A DNA stretch of 64,000 bases from Pseudomonadota bacterium. Lineage in GTDB: Bacteria; Pseudomonadota; Alphaproteobacteria; Acetobacterales; Acetobacteraceae. The stretch lies in the NCBI GenBank assembly GCA_021845985.1, contig JAJZES010000005.1, positions 124,001 to 188,000 of the forward strand. The letters run 5' to 3'. This document shows, one piece after another, positions 8,544-17,797 of this stretch. The notes beneath the pieces are model-generated. The model ran no database searches. It was given only the letters and a program-made list of their open reading frames with translations, and had not been told where the DNA came from. Position 1 is the stretch's first letter; each line of letters opens with the position of its first letter. The translations under genes and the position numbers were made by a program.

Positions 8544-9146
8544 CTAGCCCATTGCCGTCGGGTCGATCCAGCCGATATGGCCGTCGCTGCGGCGATAGAC
8601 GACGTTGAGTTCGCCGGTGGTGCTGTTGCGGAACATCATCACCGTCTGATCGGCCAGATCCATCCGCATCACCGCGTCGCCGACCGAGAGGCGGGCGATT
8701 TCGGCGGGAACTTCGGCGATCACGGTGGCATAGGTGGAGGCAGTCAGCGCCGATGTGCCGTCCACCACCGCGGCGCCGTTCGCCGGTTCGTCTTCCTGAC
8801 GCAGGACATATTGCCGCGCCGCCTGTGGCCGCTCGCGCACGGCGCTGTCGCGGGAATGCTCGTTGACCCGGCGGCGGTAGCGGCGCAGGCGCTTGGCGAT
8901 ATGTTCGGCGGCATCGTCGAAAGCGGCATGCGCATCCGCCGCCTCACCCTCTCCGCGCAGCAGCAGGCCGCGGCCGGCATGCATGTTGATGTCGCAGGTA
9001 AAGAAGCTGCGGGCACGGCTGAATGTCACATGCGCTTCCAGGGCGTGGTCGAAATACTTTCCGGCGATCGTCTCAAGCTGCTGCGCGACGCGGGTGCGCA
9101 ACGCCTCCGACAGATCGACCTGCTTCCCCGACACCGTGATCTGCAT
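8544..9146 (-). CDS. hpf: Ribosome hibernation-promoting factor, long form (HPF/RaiA)
   Basis: A 200-residue protein starting MQITVSGKQVDLSEAL. The N-terminal S30Ae/RaiA domain (1-100) binds the 30S decoding region, and a C-terminal domain (about 140-197, ending RRSDGHIGWIDPTAMG) drives 100S ribosome dimerisation; the two-domain length defines the long HPF. Between them is a linker with an Arg-rich stretch. It lies 47 bases downstream of rpoN on the same strand, the usual proteobacterial position for the sigma-54 modulation protein. In many relatives ptsN follows next; here the gene is last and faces the giant Hint gene. Expression is probably tied to stationary phase or starvation, but no regulatory site is obvious. 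Confidence 0.95.
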   Translation of the reverse strand: MQITVSGKQVDLSEALRTRVAQQLETIAGKYFDHALEAHVTFSRARSFFTCDINMHAGRGLLLRGEGEAADAHAAFDDAAEHIAKRLRRYRRRVNEHSRDSAVRERPQAARQYVLRQEDEPANGAAVVDGTSALTASTYATVIAEVPAEIARLSVGDAVMRMDLADQTVMMFRNSTTGELNVVYRRSDGHIGWIDPTAMG

Positions 9147-9193
9147 CCACTTCGTCCCTTGCGTTCTGGTTCGGAACCGCCGCGCCGCCGCGC

Positions 9194-10660
9194 TCAGGCG
9201 GGCACGGCCTTCTCCCGTTTGCGCTGCACCGATGAGGGGATGCGCAGCGACTCGCGGTATTTGGCCACGGTCCGGCGGGCGATGTCCACGCCCTCGCGTT
9301 TCAGTCCGGCGACGATGGCGTCATCGGACAACACATCTTCCGCGCTTTCGGCCGCCACCATGGCGCGAATGCGGTGGCGCACCGCCTCGGCACTGTGGGT
9401 CTCGCCGGTGGTGCCGGCGATTGCCGTGGTGAAAAAATACTTCAACTCGAACAGGCCGCGCGGAGTTGCGATATATTTGTTGGAGGTGACGCGGCTGACC
9501 GTGCTCTCATGCATCTCCACCGCATCAGCAATGTCGCGCAGGATCAGCGGGCGCAGATGGGCGACGCCGTGGCGGAAAAATCCGTCCTGCTGGCGGATAA
9601 TCTCGCCGGCCACTTTCAGAATGGTCTGGGCGCGCTGGTGCAGCGATTTGACCAGCCAGTTCGCCGTCTGCAGCTTGTCGGAGAGGAAGGCGCGGTCCTC
9701 GCGCGCGGCGCGCGGCACGATGCGGGCGGTGAGCTGGCGGTTGACCAGCACGCGCGGCAGCGTCTGCGGATTGAGTTCGAGCAGCCATTCCCCGTTGGGG
9801 GCGGCGCGCATCAGGATGTCGGGCACCAGCGGCTGCGCCGCCGGGGCGTCGAAATCGGCGCCGGGCTTAGGGTCGAGGCGGCGGATTTCGGCGATCATGT
9901 CGGTCATGTCGGCGCCATCGACCTCGCACAGCGCCATCAGCCGGCGCAGCTCGCGGCGGGCCAGCAGATCGAGATTGTCGAGCAGGACGGCCATCGCCGG
10001 GTCGAGCCGGTTGCGCTCGGCGAGCTGCACGGCAAGGCACTCGCGCAGGTCGCGGGCGAACATGCCGGTTGGTTCAAAGCGCATCATCACCGCGCGGACC
10101 TGCTCGACCTGATCGAGGGTGACGCCGAGCGCGGCGGCGATGTCGGCCGGGGCGACGGAGAGGCGTCCAGAGGGATCGAGCAGGGCGATGAGATGGGCGC
10201 CGATCAGCCGCTCGGTGCGCGCGGCGAAGGCAAGGCGGAGCTGCTCTTCGAGATGTTCGCGGCGGGTGCGGGTGGCGGCGAACTCCTCGATGCCGCCGTC
10301 GTCGTCGGCAAAGTCGGCGGCGCCGCCACGATTGCCGTCGGCCGGGCCGCCGAGGTCAAAGGGTTCGGCATGGCTGGTATCCAGCGGTTCCGCCCCGGCC
10401 GGGGCGATTGTGTCGGCGCGGGCGAAGTCGGCGCTGTCCCGGGCGCTCTCGTCCGGCGCGATCTGATCGGGCGCCGGCCGCTCGGGCGGCATGTCGGGGG
10501 AGTCGTCGCGTTCGAGCAGCGGGTTGCGTTCCAGCTCCTCTTCGACAAAGGCGACGACTTCGAGATTGGAAAACTGCAGCAGCTTGATCGCCTGCCGCAG
10601 TTGCGGCGTCATCACCAGCGATTGCGACTGCCGCAGGTCGAGACGGGGACCGATCGCCAT
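9194..10660 (-). CDS. rpoN: RNA polymerase sigma-54 factor
   Basis: A 488-residue sigma-54. Region I shows LDLRQSQSLVMTPQLRQAIKLL and EELERNPLLE, the AID that blocks open-complex formation until an enhancer-binding ATPase acts. An acidic region II follows. The core-binding and DNA-binding domains end with the RpoN box ARRTVAKYRESLRIP close to the C-terminus, which reads the -24 element. The start at 10660 (MAIGPRLDLRQ) fits the family; an upstream in-frame ATG at 10723 adds 21 atypical residues. It is downstream of lptB with a 146-base gap, so it may have its own promoter. It would control nitrogen, carbon or surface genes; the adjacent gltBD, purine and biuret-type genes are plausible but unproven targets. 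Confidence 0.96.
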   Translation of the reverse strand: MAIGPRLDLRQSQSLVMTPQLRQAIKLLQFSNLEVVAFVEEELERNPLLERDDSPDMPPERPAPDQIAPDESARDSADFARADTIAPAGAEPLDTSHAEPFDLGGPADGNRGGAADFADDDGGIEEFAATRTRREHLEEQLRLAFAARTERLIGAHLIALLDPSGRLSVAPADIAAALGVTLDQVEQVRAVMMRFEPTGMFARDLRECLAVQLAERNRLDPAMAVLLDNLDLLARRELRRLMALCEVDGADMTDMIAEIRRLDPKPGADFDAPAAQPLVPDILMRAAPNGEWLLELNPQTLPRVLVNRQLTARIVPRAAREDRAFLSDKLQTANWLVKSLHQRAQTILKVAGEIIRQQDGFFRHGVAHLRPLILRDIADAVEMHESTVSRVTSNKYIATPRGLFELKYFFTTAIAGTTGETHSAEAVRHRIRAMVAAESAEDVLSDDAIVAGLKREGVDIARRTVAKYRESLRIPSSVQRKREKAVPA

Positions 10661-10806
10661 ACGGGCTACCCGCTGCCCCGTAAGGTGTCCGCATCCCTGC
10701 GTCGGAAAACCGCCATCCGCCACTCCCGCATCTGTGTTGCAGTGCAGCGCGGCGGGCCAGGCTTGGCAAGCAAGATTCGTGCTGACAGCCGCGCGTGCTG
10801 CGGAAA

Positions 10807-11588
<782 letters not shown>

Positions 11589-11592
<4 letters not shown>

Positions 11593-12572
11593 GGCTTGGC
11601 CACCGGCTTGGCCGGCGCGGGGGCGGGCGGCTTCTGCGCCGGCGATGGCGACTGGTTCGGCATGATCAGCCCTTCCACCCGGACGCCGGGGGCGCTGATC
11701 ATATGGGCGATGCCGGTCTTCATGTTGATGTCGGCGGCGGGGCCGTTGATCTGGTTGTCGCCGTGGGTGATGCGGACATGGCCGAGGACGCGGGCGATCC
11801 CGGTCTCGGGCACATAGACACCGCGCTCGCCACGCACCACGTCAACCGCGGTGCGCACCTCGACATTGCCGAACGCTTCGACCTTTTGCAGCTTGCCGGA
11901 GGCGGCGAGCAGCGGGTCTTCGCCCGGCTTGGGCGCCGGCGCGGGCGCCGCTGCGGGTGCGGGCGCGGCGCCGGCGGGGGCCGGCTGGTCGGGCGGCAGC
12001 GAGTAGGCGACCAGCGTATCGGCGGCGATGCGGCGGCCGTCGCTGGTGACCACGACGGCGTTGCCGCGGCCGATCGATATGCGCAGTTGCGACCAGTATT
12101 CCATGCTGTCGCGCGCCGTCAGCACGTCCTGCGGCGTGGTCAGCTTCATCGCGTGGCCGGTCATCACCAGCACCGCCTGATCGATGTCGTATACCGCCTT
12201 GTCCCCCACCGCCTCGTCGGTCGGGGTCAGGATGCGGACATGGCCTTCGGCGTCCAGGCGATAGACCTCGTTGCCGCCGGTCTCGGCATCGCTGCCGGCG
12301 GCGGCCGGCGTCGCCGGTTCCGGCGCCGGCATGGCGCCGGGGGGCGGGGCTTTTTTGCGGTAATGCGCCACCATGCGGTCGGCCAGCACGGTGACATCGC
12401 CGCGCACGGCGCGGGCATCAACGGTGGCGATCACCTCCTGATCGTCCTGCCGCCACTCAAAGCCGCCGCGCGAGGTCACTTCCACCGGGCCGCCGCCGGA
12501 CATGTCGATGGGCTGCGCCGCTGCCGCGCCGGGCAGCAGCGCCAGCAGCCCGAGCCGGGCGATGCGTCTCAT
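11589..12572 (-). CDS. lptA: LPS transport periplasmic protein LptA with Pro/Ala-rich insertions
   Basis: A 327-residue periplasmic bridge protein that shuttles LPS from LptC to LptD. The N-terminus is a cleavable signal (ARLGLLALLPGAAAAQP). OstA beta-jellyroll units are recognisable: VEVTSRGGFEWRQDDQEVI, DVTVLADRMVAHY, AVYDIDQAVLVMTG and a last unit VRTAVDVVRGERGVY. The protein is much longer than E. coli LptA (about 185 residues) because of two low-complexity insertions, one after AHYRKKAPPPG and one rich in Ala-Pro before KPGEDPLLAASG, plus a Pro/Ala/Lys-rich tail. It overlaps both lptC and lptB by 4 bases. Confidence 0.93.
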
Positions 12573-13228
12573 TTCGTCGGGCCATGGGCACTGTTCAGCA
12601 CCAGCCGGCCGGGGCCGAAAAACTGGATCGCCGATCCCTTGTCGGTTAGCGCGAAGCCCTGTGCGTCGAGCGTGCCGAACGGGCCTTCGGCATGGGTCAT
12701 GTCGGCCCCGGCGGCGGCACCGGCCTTGAGATCGACGGTGGCGGCATCGGTGGTGATGGTGGTGCCGTCGTCGCGGTAGATCACCACGTCCTGCGACAGA
12801 TCGAGGTCGTCGAGATGCTGCAGATAGACGCCGCGGCGGGACTGCACCATCAGCCAGTTGCCGGATTCGAGCGTCACATCGCCCTTGGGTTCGATCAGGT
12901 TGATGCGTTCGGGCGAGATCTGGCGTGCCCGGTCCGCGGTCATGGTGTACGGCCGGCCGCGATCATCGACGCCATGATAGGCCGCCTGGGTCATCTCGCC
13001 GCTCTGCGGCACCGCCTCGCCGCGCAGGAAGCCGAGGCGGGCGCGGTCGGCGGCGTGCTGCCATTCCGGGTAGAGCGCGATGGAGGCGAGCAGCGCCAGC
13101 GCCACCACCGGCAGCAGCCGCTTGCCGACGCCCACCGTCCAGCGGCGGCGGGTCAGCCGCGGGCTGATCGGCCGGCGCGGCCGGCTGAGCGTTGCCTCGC
13201 GCGCCTCGCTGAGCGGCGCGGCGCTCAT
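12569..13228 (-). CDS. lptC: LPS export system protein LptC
   Basis: A 219-residue bitopic protein. After a basic, Pro-rich cytoplasmic stretch, one membrane span (about 33-52, LLPVVALALLASIALY) anchors a periplasmic LptC/DUF1239 domain with SGEMTQAAYHGVDDRGRPYTMTAD and NLIEPKGDVTLESGNWL. It receives LPS from LptBFG and hands it to LptA. It overlaps kdsD and lptA by 4 bases each, so all four genes are translationally coupled. The sequence is weakly conserved, as is normal for LptC, and context supports the call. Confidence 0.92.
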   Translation of the reverse strand: MSAAPLSEAREATLSRPRRPISPRLTRRRWTVGVGKRLLPVVALALLASIALYPEWQHAADRARLGFLRGEAVPQSGEMTQAAYHGVDDRGRPYTMTADRARQISPERINLIEPKGDVTLESGNWLMVQSRRGVYLQHLDDLDLSQDVVIYRDDGTTITTDAATVDLKAGAAAGADMTHAEGPFGTLDAQGFALTDKGSAIQFFGPGRLVLNSAHGPTK

Positions 13229-14232
13229 GCCAGCCCCGCGCGCAGCAGATCGTGGATGTGCAGCACGCCGAGCGGCGCGCCCGCCGCATCGACGACAAAC
13301 AGCGCGGTGATCGGGCGGGTGCCGTCGTTCATCAGCCGCAGCGCCTCGGCGGCGAGCGCATCCGGGCCGATGGTGCGCGGCCCGCGCGTCATGATCTCGT
13401 CGGCGCGGCGGGTCAGCAGGTCCGGCCCCATCGCGCGGCGCAGATCGCCGTCGGTCAGCATGCCGACCAGCCGGCCATCGGCGACGATGCCGAGGCAGCC
13501 GAAGCGCTTCTCGGTCATCCGCAGCAAGGCGGCGTCCATGGTCAGCCCGGGCGGCGCCAGCGGCATCTGTTCGCCGACATGCATCAGCTCGCGCACCCGC
13601 CGCAGCCGCGCGCCGAGCCGGCCGCCGGGGTGGAAATCGGCGAAATCGGCGGCGCCGAAGCCGCGTCGCGTCAGCAGCGCCACCGCCAGCGCATCGCCGA
13701 GGGCGAGCTGCATCGTCGTGCTGGTGGTCGGCGCGAGGCCGAGCGGACAGGCCTCACGCGCGCGCGGCAGCAGCAGCAGGGCGTCGGCGGCTTCGGCCAG
13801 GGTGCTGTCGGCGCGCCCGGTGATGGCGACCAGCGGCACGCCGAAGCGGCGGGTATGTTCGATCAGATCGGCAAGCTCGGCGGTCTCGCCGGAATTGGAC
13901 AGCGCCAGCACCGCATCGCCGGCGACGATCATGCCGAGATCGCCATGCGAGGCTTCCGCCGGGTGGACGAACAGGGCGGGCGTGCCGGTGCTGGCAAAGG
14001 TCGCCGCGAGTTTGCGGGCGATGTGGCCGGATTTGCCCATGCCGCTGACGACGACGCGCCCGGTGGTCGCCGCCAGCAGGGCGACGGCGCGGGCAAAGCC
14101 GCCGTCCAGCCCGGCCGAAAGCGCCCGCAGCCCGGCAATCTCCGTGTCCAGCACGGCGCGGGCAACGTCCAGGTCCTGGTCGAGATGGTCGATGGCTGCG
14201 ATCATGCTTCCGGCATCGTGGCGTTGCCGCAT
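13225..14232 (-). CDS. kdsD: Arabinose-5-phosphate isomerase (Kdo pathway)
   Basis: A 335-residue enzyme that interconverts ribulose-5-phosphate and arabinose-5-phosphate, the first step to Kdo for LPS. A SIS domain (about 45-185) contains VVVSGMGKSGHIARK and LALSNSGETAEL, and the family motif FVHPAEASHGDLGM holds the Glu and His used in catalysis. Two CBS domains follow (ELMHVGEQMPL.. and EIMTRGPRTI..). The ATG at 14232 is preferred because GGAGAG lies 5-10 bases upstream; ATGs at 14205 and 14274 are alternatives. Coupling to lptC matches the common kdsD-lpt arrangement and makes functional sense, as LPS core synthesis and export go together. Confidence 0.94.
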   Translation of the reverse strand: MRQRHDAGSMIAAIDHLDQDLDVARAVLDTEIAGLRALSAGLDGGFARAVALLAATTGRVVVSGMGKSGHIARKLAATFASTGTPALFVHPAEASHGDLGMIVAGDAVLALSNSGETAELADLIEHTRRFGVPLVAITGRADSTLAEAADALLLLPRAREACPLGLAPTTSTTMQLALGDALAVALLTRRGFGAADFADFHPGGRLGARLRRVRELMHVGEQMPLAPPGLTMDAALLRMTEKRFGCLGIVADGRLVGMLTDGDLRRAMGPDLLTRRADEIMTRGPRTIGPDALAAEALRLMNDGTRPITALFVVDAAGAPLGVLHIHDLLRAGLA

Positions 14233-14373
14233 TCTCTCCGCCTTCCGGCCAAGCTGTAAGCGCGGCGCCGGCAAGGGTCAATCGTGAGAAGTCTTGCGGA
14301 GTGTTTCAGGCCGGCGAGGGTGCCGCCGGCGCCACAGGTTGGCCCGCGTCGGCGGCCGGTCAATGGGCGCAGG

Positions 14374-15030
14374 TCAATGGGCGAACAGGTCAGGGTTGTC
14401 CCAGCCCAGCAGATCGAGCATGGCGCGCTCCGGCAGGAAGTCGAAGCAGGCCTGCGCCAGCTCGCGCCGCCCCTCGCGCAGCAGCAATGCGTCGAGTCGC
14501 GCCCACAGCGCATGCAGGTGCAGCACATCGGCGGCGGCATAGGCGAGTTGTTCGGCGGAAAGTTCGGCCGCGCCCCAGTCCGAGGTCTGCTGCTGCTTGG
14601 AAATCTCGACGCCGAGCAGCTCGCGGCAGAGATCGCGCAGGCCGTGCCGATCGGTGAAGGTGCGGATCAGCTTGGCGGCGATCTTGGTGCAGCGCACCGG
14701 CGCGGTGCGCACGCCGAGGCCCTTGAACAGAGCAGCGATGTCGAAACGGGCGAAGTGGAACAGCTTGACCACCGCCGGGTCGGCGAGCAGCGCCTTGAGG
14801 TTCGGGCAATCGTCGCCGCGGCCGCCGAAGCGGGTCGGCACGATCTGCACCAGATGCGCATTGCCGTCGCCGGCGGATAATTGCACCAGACAGAGCCGGT
14901 CGCGCCGCGGATCAAGCCCCATCGTCTCGGTGTCGATGGCGACCATCTGGCCGAAATCGATGCCGTCCGGCAGATCATGGCGGTGCAGATGCACCGTGCC
15001 GCCCTGGATGAATTGCGTCACGTCCGCCAT
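14374..15030 (-). CDS. rnd: RNase D-like 3'-5' exoribonuclease, single DEDD domain
   Basis: A 218-residue DEDDy exonuclease of the RNase D family. Exo I is AIDTETMGLDP (Asp and Glu metal ligands), Exo II has LFHFARFDIAALF, and Exo III is YAAADVLHLHALW with the catalytic Tyr and Asp. It lacks the HRDC domains of E. coli RNase D (about 375 residues), which is usual in alphaproteobacteria. It would trim tRNA 3' ends or other structured RNA. The ATG at 15030 has no Shine-Dalgarno: only 8 bases separate it from the encoded CCA end of tRNA-Leu. A GTG at 14994 (start VHLHRHDLP, with AGGG in front) is an alternative that fits the conserved N-terminus. Confidence 0.88.
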   Translation of the reverse strand: MADVTQFIQGGTVHLHRHDLPDGIDFGQMVAIDTETMGLDPRRDRLCLVQLSAGDGNAHLVQIVPTRFGGRGDDCPNLKALLADPAVVKLFHFARFDIAALFKGLGVRTAPVRCTKIAAKLIRTFTDRHGLRDLCRELLGVEISKQQQTSDWGAAELSAEQLAYAAADVLHLHALWARLDALLLREGRRELAQACFDFLPERAMLDLLGWDNPDLFAH

Positions 15031-15038
15031 GTATGTGC

Positions 15039-15125
15039 TGGTGCCCAGAAGAAGACTCGAACTTCCACGACCTTGCGGCCACAGGTACCTGAAACCTGCG
15101 CGTCTACCAATTCCGCCATCTGGGC
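15039..15125 (-). tRNA. tRNA-Leu (anticodon CAG), CCA encoded
   Basis: Read on the minus strand the 87 bases begin GCCCAGATGGCGGAATTGG and fold as a class II tRNA: acceptor GCCCAGA/TCTGGGC, D-loop GGCGGAATTGGTAGACGC, anticodon stem CAGGT/ACCTG around the loop TTCAGGT with anticodon CAG, a short variable arm, T-arm containing GTTCGAGTC, discriminator A and encoded CCA at 15039-15041. It decodes CUG, the dominant leucine codon of this GC-rich genome. The next gene on the strand is the RNase D-like gene 8 bases later. Confidence 0.97.
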
Positions 15126-15244
15126 TCCGGCCTTGCGGAGGCCGGCGGTGTAGCCGCGGTCCGGCGATGCGTCAACAGGGTTTCGTGGCCTTGAGAGGGC
15201 CGCACGGCGCGGATAGGTAGGCAGCAATGATGCAGGAGCGGGCG

Positions 15245-16195
15245 ATGGCGACGCGCAGCGTGGCGACGGTGTTCGGCGGCTCGGGGTTCATCGGGCGCTA
15301 TGTGGTCAAGCGGCTGGCCGAGGCCGGCCATGTCGTGCGGGTCGCGGTGCGCGACACCGAGGCGGCGCGTGCCCTGTGCCCGATGGGCAAGGTGGGGCAG
15401 GTGGTGCCGCTCTATTGCAACCTGACGCAGCCGGGAACGGTGGCGCGCGCGGTCGAGGGCGCCGATCTGCTGGTCAATCTGGTTGGCATCCTGGCGGAAC
15501 GGCGCGGCGGCGATTTCCAGCGCATTCAGGCCGAGGGGCCGGGCATGATCGGCGCCGCGGCGGCGCGCGCGGCGGTCGGCCGGGTGGTGCATGTCTCGGC
15601 GATCGGCGCCGATGCGGCGGCCGCCAGCCTGTATGCGCGCAGCAAGGGGCAGGGCGAGCAGGCGCTGCGCACCGCGCTGCCGGCGGCGACGATCCTGCGA
15701 CCGTCGCTGGTGTTCGGGCCGGAGGACCAATTTTTCAATCGCTTCGCGGCGCTGGCGGCGATCTCGCCGGTGATGCCGGTGATCGCCGGGGCGACGCGGA
15801 TGCAGCCGGTCTATGTCGGCGATGTCGCCGATGCGGTGATGGCGGCGCTGGCGCGGCCGGAGGCGGCGGGGGTGACGTTCGAGCTGGGCGGGCCGACGAT
15901 CTGGACCTTCCGCGAGATCCTGGCCTGGATCTTGAAAGAGACCAACCGGCGGCGCTGGCTGCTGGAAGTGCCGATGGGGGTGGCGCGGCTGCAGGCGGCG
16001 ATCCTGGAGAAGCTGCCCGGCAAGCTGCTGACGCGCGACCAGTTGCTGCTGCTGGCGCAGGACAACGTGGCGGCGGCGACGATACCGGGGCTGGGGGCGC
16101 TCGGCATTCGGCCGACGCCGGTGGATCTGGTGGTGCCGCAATACCTGCAGCGGTTCCGGCCGGGCGGCCGGCGGGCGGCCTATGCCGCCAGTTAG
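15245..16195 (+). CDS. NDUFA9-like extended SDR (NAD(P)-dependent epimerase family)
   Basis: A 316-residue atypical short-chain dehydrogenase with the N-terminal nucleotide motif VFGGSGFIGRYVVKRLAEAG. VNLVGILAERRGGDFQ and VHVSAIGADAAAASLYARSKGQGE (the YxxxK equivalent) identify the subgroup related to mitochondrial complex I assembly subunit NDUFA9, common in alphaproteobacteria. These proteins bind NADPH but their reaction is not defined; a link with complex I or quinone biology is assumed from homology. The ATG at 15245 was chosen because AGGAG precedes it by 6 bases; ATGs at 15227 and 15230 lie upstream. It is a single gene between divergent tRNA-Leu and the gltDB operon. Confidence 0.88.
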   Translation: MATRSVATVFGGSGFIGRYVVKRLAEAGHVVRVAVRDTEAARALCPMGKVGQVVPLYCNLTQPGTVARAVEGADLLVNLVGILAERRGGDFQRIQAEGPGMIGAAAARAAVGRVVHVSAIGADAAAASLYARSKGQGEQALRTALPAATILRPSLVFGPEDQFFNRFAALAAISPVMPVIAGATRMQPVYVGDVADAVMAALARPEAAGVTFELGGPTIWTFREILAWILKETNRRRWLLEVPMGVARLQAAILEKLPGKLLTRDQLLLLAQDNVAAATIPGLGALGIRPTPVDLVVPQYLQRFRPGGRRAAYAAS

Positions 16196-16236
16196 GTCCG
16201 GTTCGGCTCTAGCGGCCACAATCGGAGGGCGGGAAA

Positions 16237-16268
16237 TTGCTGTGCGGCTGCTTCATGCCAGATATAAT
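16237..16268 (+). promoter_or_regulatory. Possible promoter upstream of gltD
   Basis: The 160-base gap before gltD contains a perfect TATAAT at 16263-16268 in an unusually AT-rich patch. The best -35-like element, TTGCTG at 16237-16242, is 20 bases away, longer than ideal, so an activator may be needed. Visual match only. Confidence 0.35.
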
Positions 16269-16355
16269 GGCAGCAATGCTGTCATAGTGTAGATTTTCTG
16301 CTCGCGGCGCAGTTAACCGGCCTGTATAAGGAGGTCCGCCGAAACGGGGTCCGTC

Positions 16356-17792
16356 ATGGTCGAACGCATGCTGCAATTCGTCCGCCTCGGGCAGCAGACG
16401 CCCGACAAGCGTCATGCGGCGCTGCGGCGCGAGGATTTCCAGGAAATCTACGCCGAGTTCGACCCCAGCCGCGCCGCCGCCCAGGCCAGCCGGTGCAGCC
16501 AGTGCGGCGTGCCGTTCTGTCAGGTGCATTGCCCGCTCAACAACAACATCCCCGACTGGCTGAAGCTGACCGCCGAGGGGCGGCTCGAGGAAGCCTATGA
16601 GGTGGCCTCCGCCACCAACACGTTCCCCGAGATTTGCGGCCGCATCTGCCCTCAGGACCGGCTGTGCGAGGGCAACTGCGTCATCGAAAAGGGGTACGAC
16701 AGCGTCACCATCGGCGCCGTCGAACGCTTCATCACCGATACTGCGTTCGAGCGTGGCTGGGTCCGGCCGGCGCCGCCGCGGATCGAAAACGGCATGTCGG
16801 TCGGCATCATCGGCGCCGGGCCGGGCGGCTTGGCGGCGGCCGAGCAGTTGCGCCGGTTCGGCTACGACGTGCATGTCTATGACCGCTACGACCGCGTCGG
16901 CGGGCTGATGATCTATGGTATTCCCGGCTTCAAGCTGGAGAAGCACATCGTGCTGCGCCGCTGGAAGCTGCTGGAGCAGGCCGGCATCGTCTTTCATCTC
17001 GGCGCCGATGTCGGCGGCGCACTGGCGTTTGCCGCGTTGCGTGCGCGCCATGATGCGGTGCTGATCGCTACCGGTGTCTATAAGCCGCGCGACATCGGCG
17101 GGCCGGGCGCCGGGCTTGCCGGCATCGTGCCGGCGCTCGACTATCTGACCGCGTCGAACCGCCAGGGGCTGGGCGAGCGGGTGACGGATTTCGTCTCCGG
17201 CGAACTCGACGCGGCGGGCAGGAACGTGGTCGTCATCGGCGGCGGCGATACCGCGATGGATTGCGTGCGGACCGCGGTGCGGCAGGGGGCGGCGAGCGTC
17301 AAATGCCTCTATCGCCGTGACCGCGCCAACATGCCCGGCTCGATGCGCGAGGTGAAAAACGCCGAGGAGGAGGGCGTCGAGTTCGTCTGGCTGTCGGCGC
17401 CGGAAGCCTTCCTCGGCGACGCCACGGTGGCGGGCGTGCGTGCCGTGCGCATGCGGCTCGGTCTGCCCGACGCCACCGGGCGGCAGGCGGTCGAACCGAT
17501 CGAGGGCGGGCATTTCACCCTGGCGGCCGAACTGGTCATCAAGGCGCTCGGCTTCGACCCGGAAGACCTGCCGGCGGCGTTCGGCGAGCCGGCGCTGACG
17601 GTGACGCGCTGGGGCACGCTGAAGGTGGATCACCATAGTTTCATGACCAGCCTGCCGGGGGTGTTCGCTGCCGGCGACATCGTCCGCGGCGCCAGTCTCG
17701 TGGTCTGGGCGATCCGCGACGGCCGCGACGCCGCCGCGGCGATGCATGCCTGGATGCGGCAGAACGCGGCCATTGCCGTCGCAGCGGAGTGA
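16356..17792 (+). CDS. gltD: Glutamate synthase (NADPH) small subunit
   Basis: A 478-residue flavoprotein that passes electrons from NADPH to GltB for glutamate synthesis from glutamine and 2-oxoglutarate. The N-terminal part carries two Cys clusters for 4Fe-4S centres (CSQCGVPFCQVHCPL and CGRICPQDRLCEGNC). An FAD motif IIGAGPGGLAAAEQL and an NADPH motif VVIGGGDTAMDCV follow, with a C-terminal GVFAAGDIVRGASLVVWA element. A perfect AAGGAGGT lies at 16328-16335, but 20 bases before the only ATG; no in-frame start codon exists between them. It overlaps or abuts gltB, so the two subunits are coupled. The gltD-gltB order is the reverse of enterobacteria. Confidence 0.97.
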   Translation: MVERMLQFVRLGQQTPDKRHAALRREDFQEIYAEFDPSRAAAQASRCSQCGVPFCQVHCPLNNNIPDWLKLTAEGRLEEAYEVASATNTFPEICGRICPQDRLCEGNCVIEKGYDSVTIGAVERFITDTAFERGWVRPAPPRIENGMSVGIIGAGPGGLAAAEQLRRFGYDVHVYDRYDRVGGLMIYGIPGFKLEKHIVLRRWKLLEQAGIVFHLGADVGGALAFAALRARHDAVLIATGVYKPRDIGGPGAGLAGIVPALDYLTASNRQGLGERVTDFVSGELDAAGRNVVVIGGGDTAMDCVRTAVRQGAASVKCLYRRDRANMPGSMREVKNAEEEGVEFVWLSAPEAFLGDATVAGVRAVRMRLGLPDATGRQAVEPIEGGHFTLAAELVIKALGFDPEDLPAAFGEPALTVTRWGTLKVDHHSFMTSLPGVFAAGDIVRGASLVVWAIRDGRDAAAAMHAWMRQNAAIAVAAE

Positions 17793-17797
17793 CGCAG

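Noticed and set aside
16209-17747. 512-codon frame antisense to gltD
   Set aside because: Shadow of a strongly biased gene; no ribosome binding site or domain.
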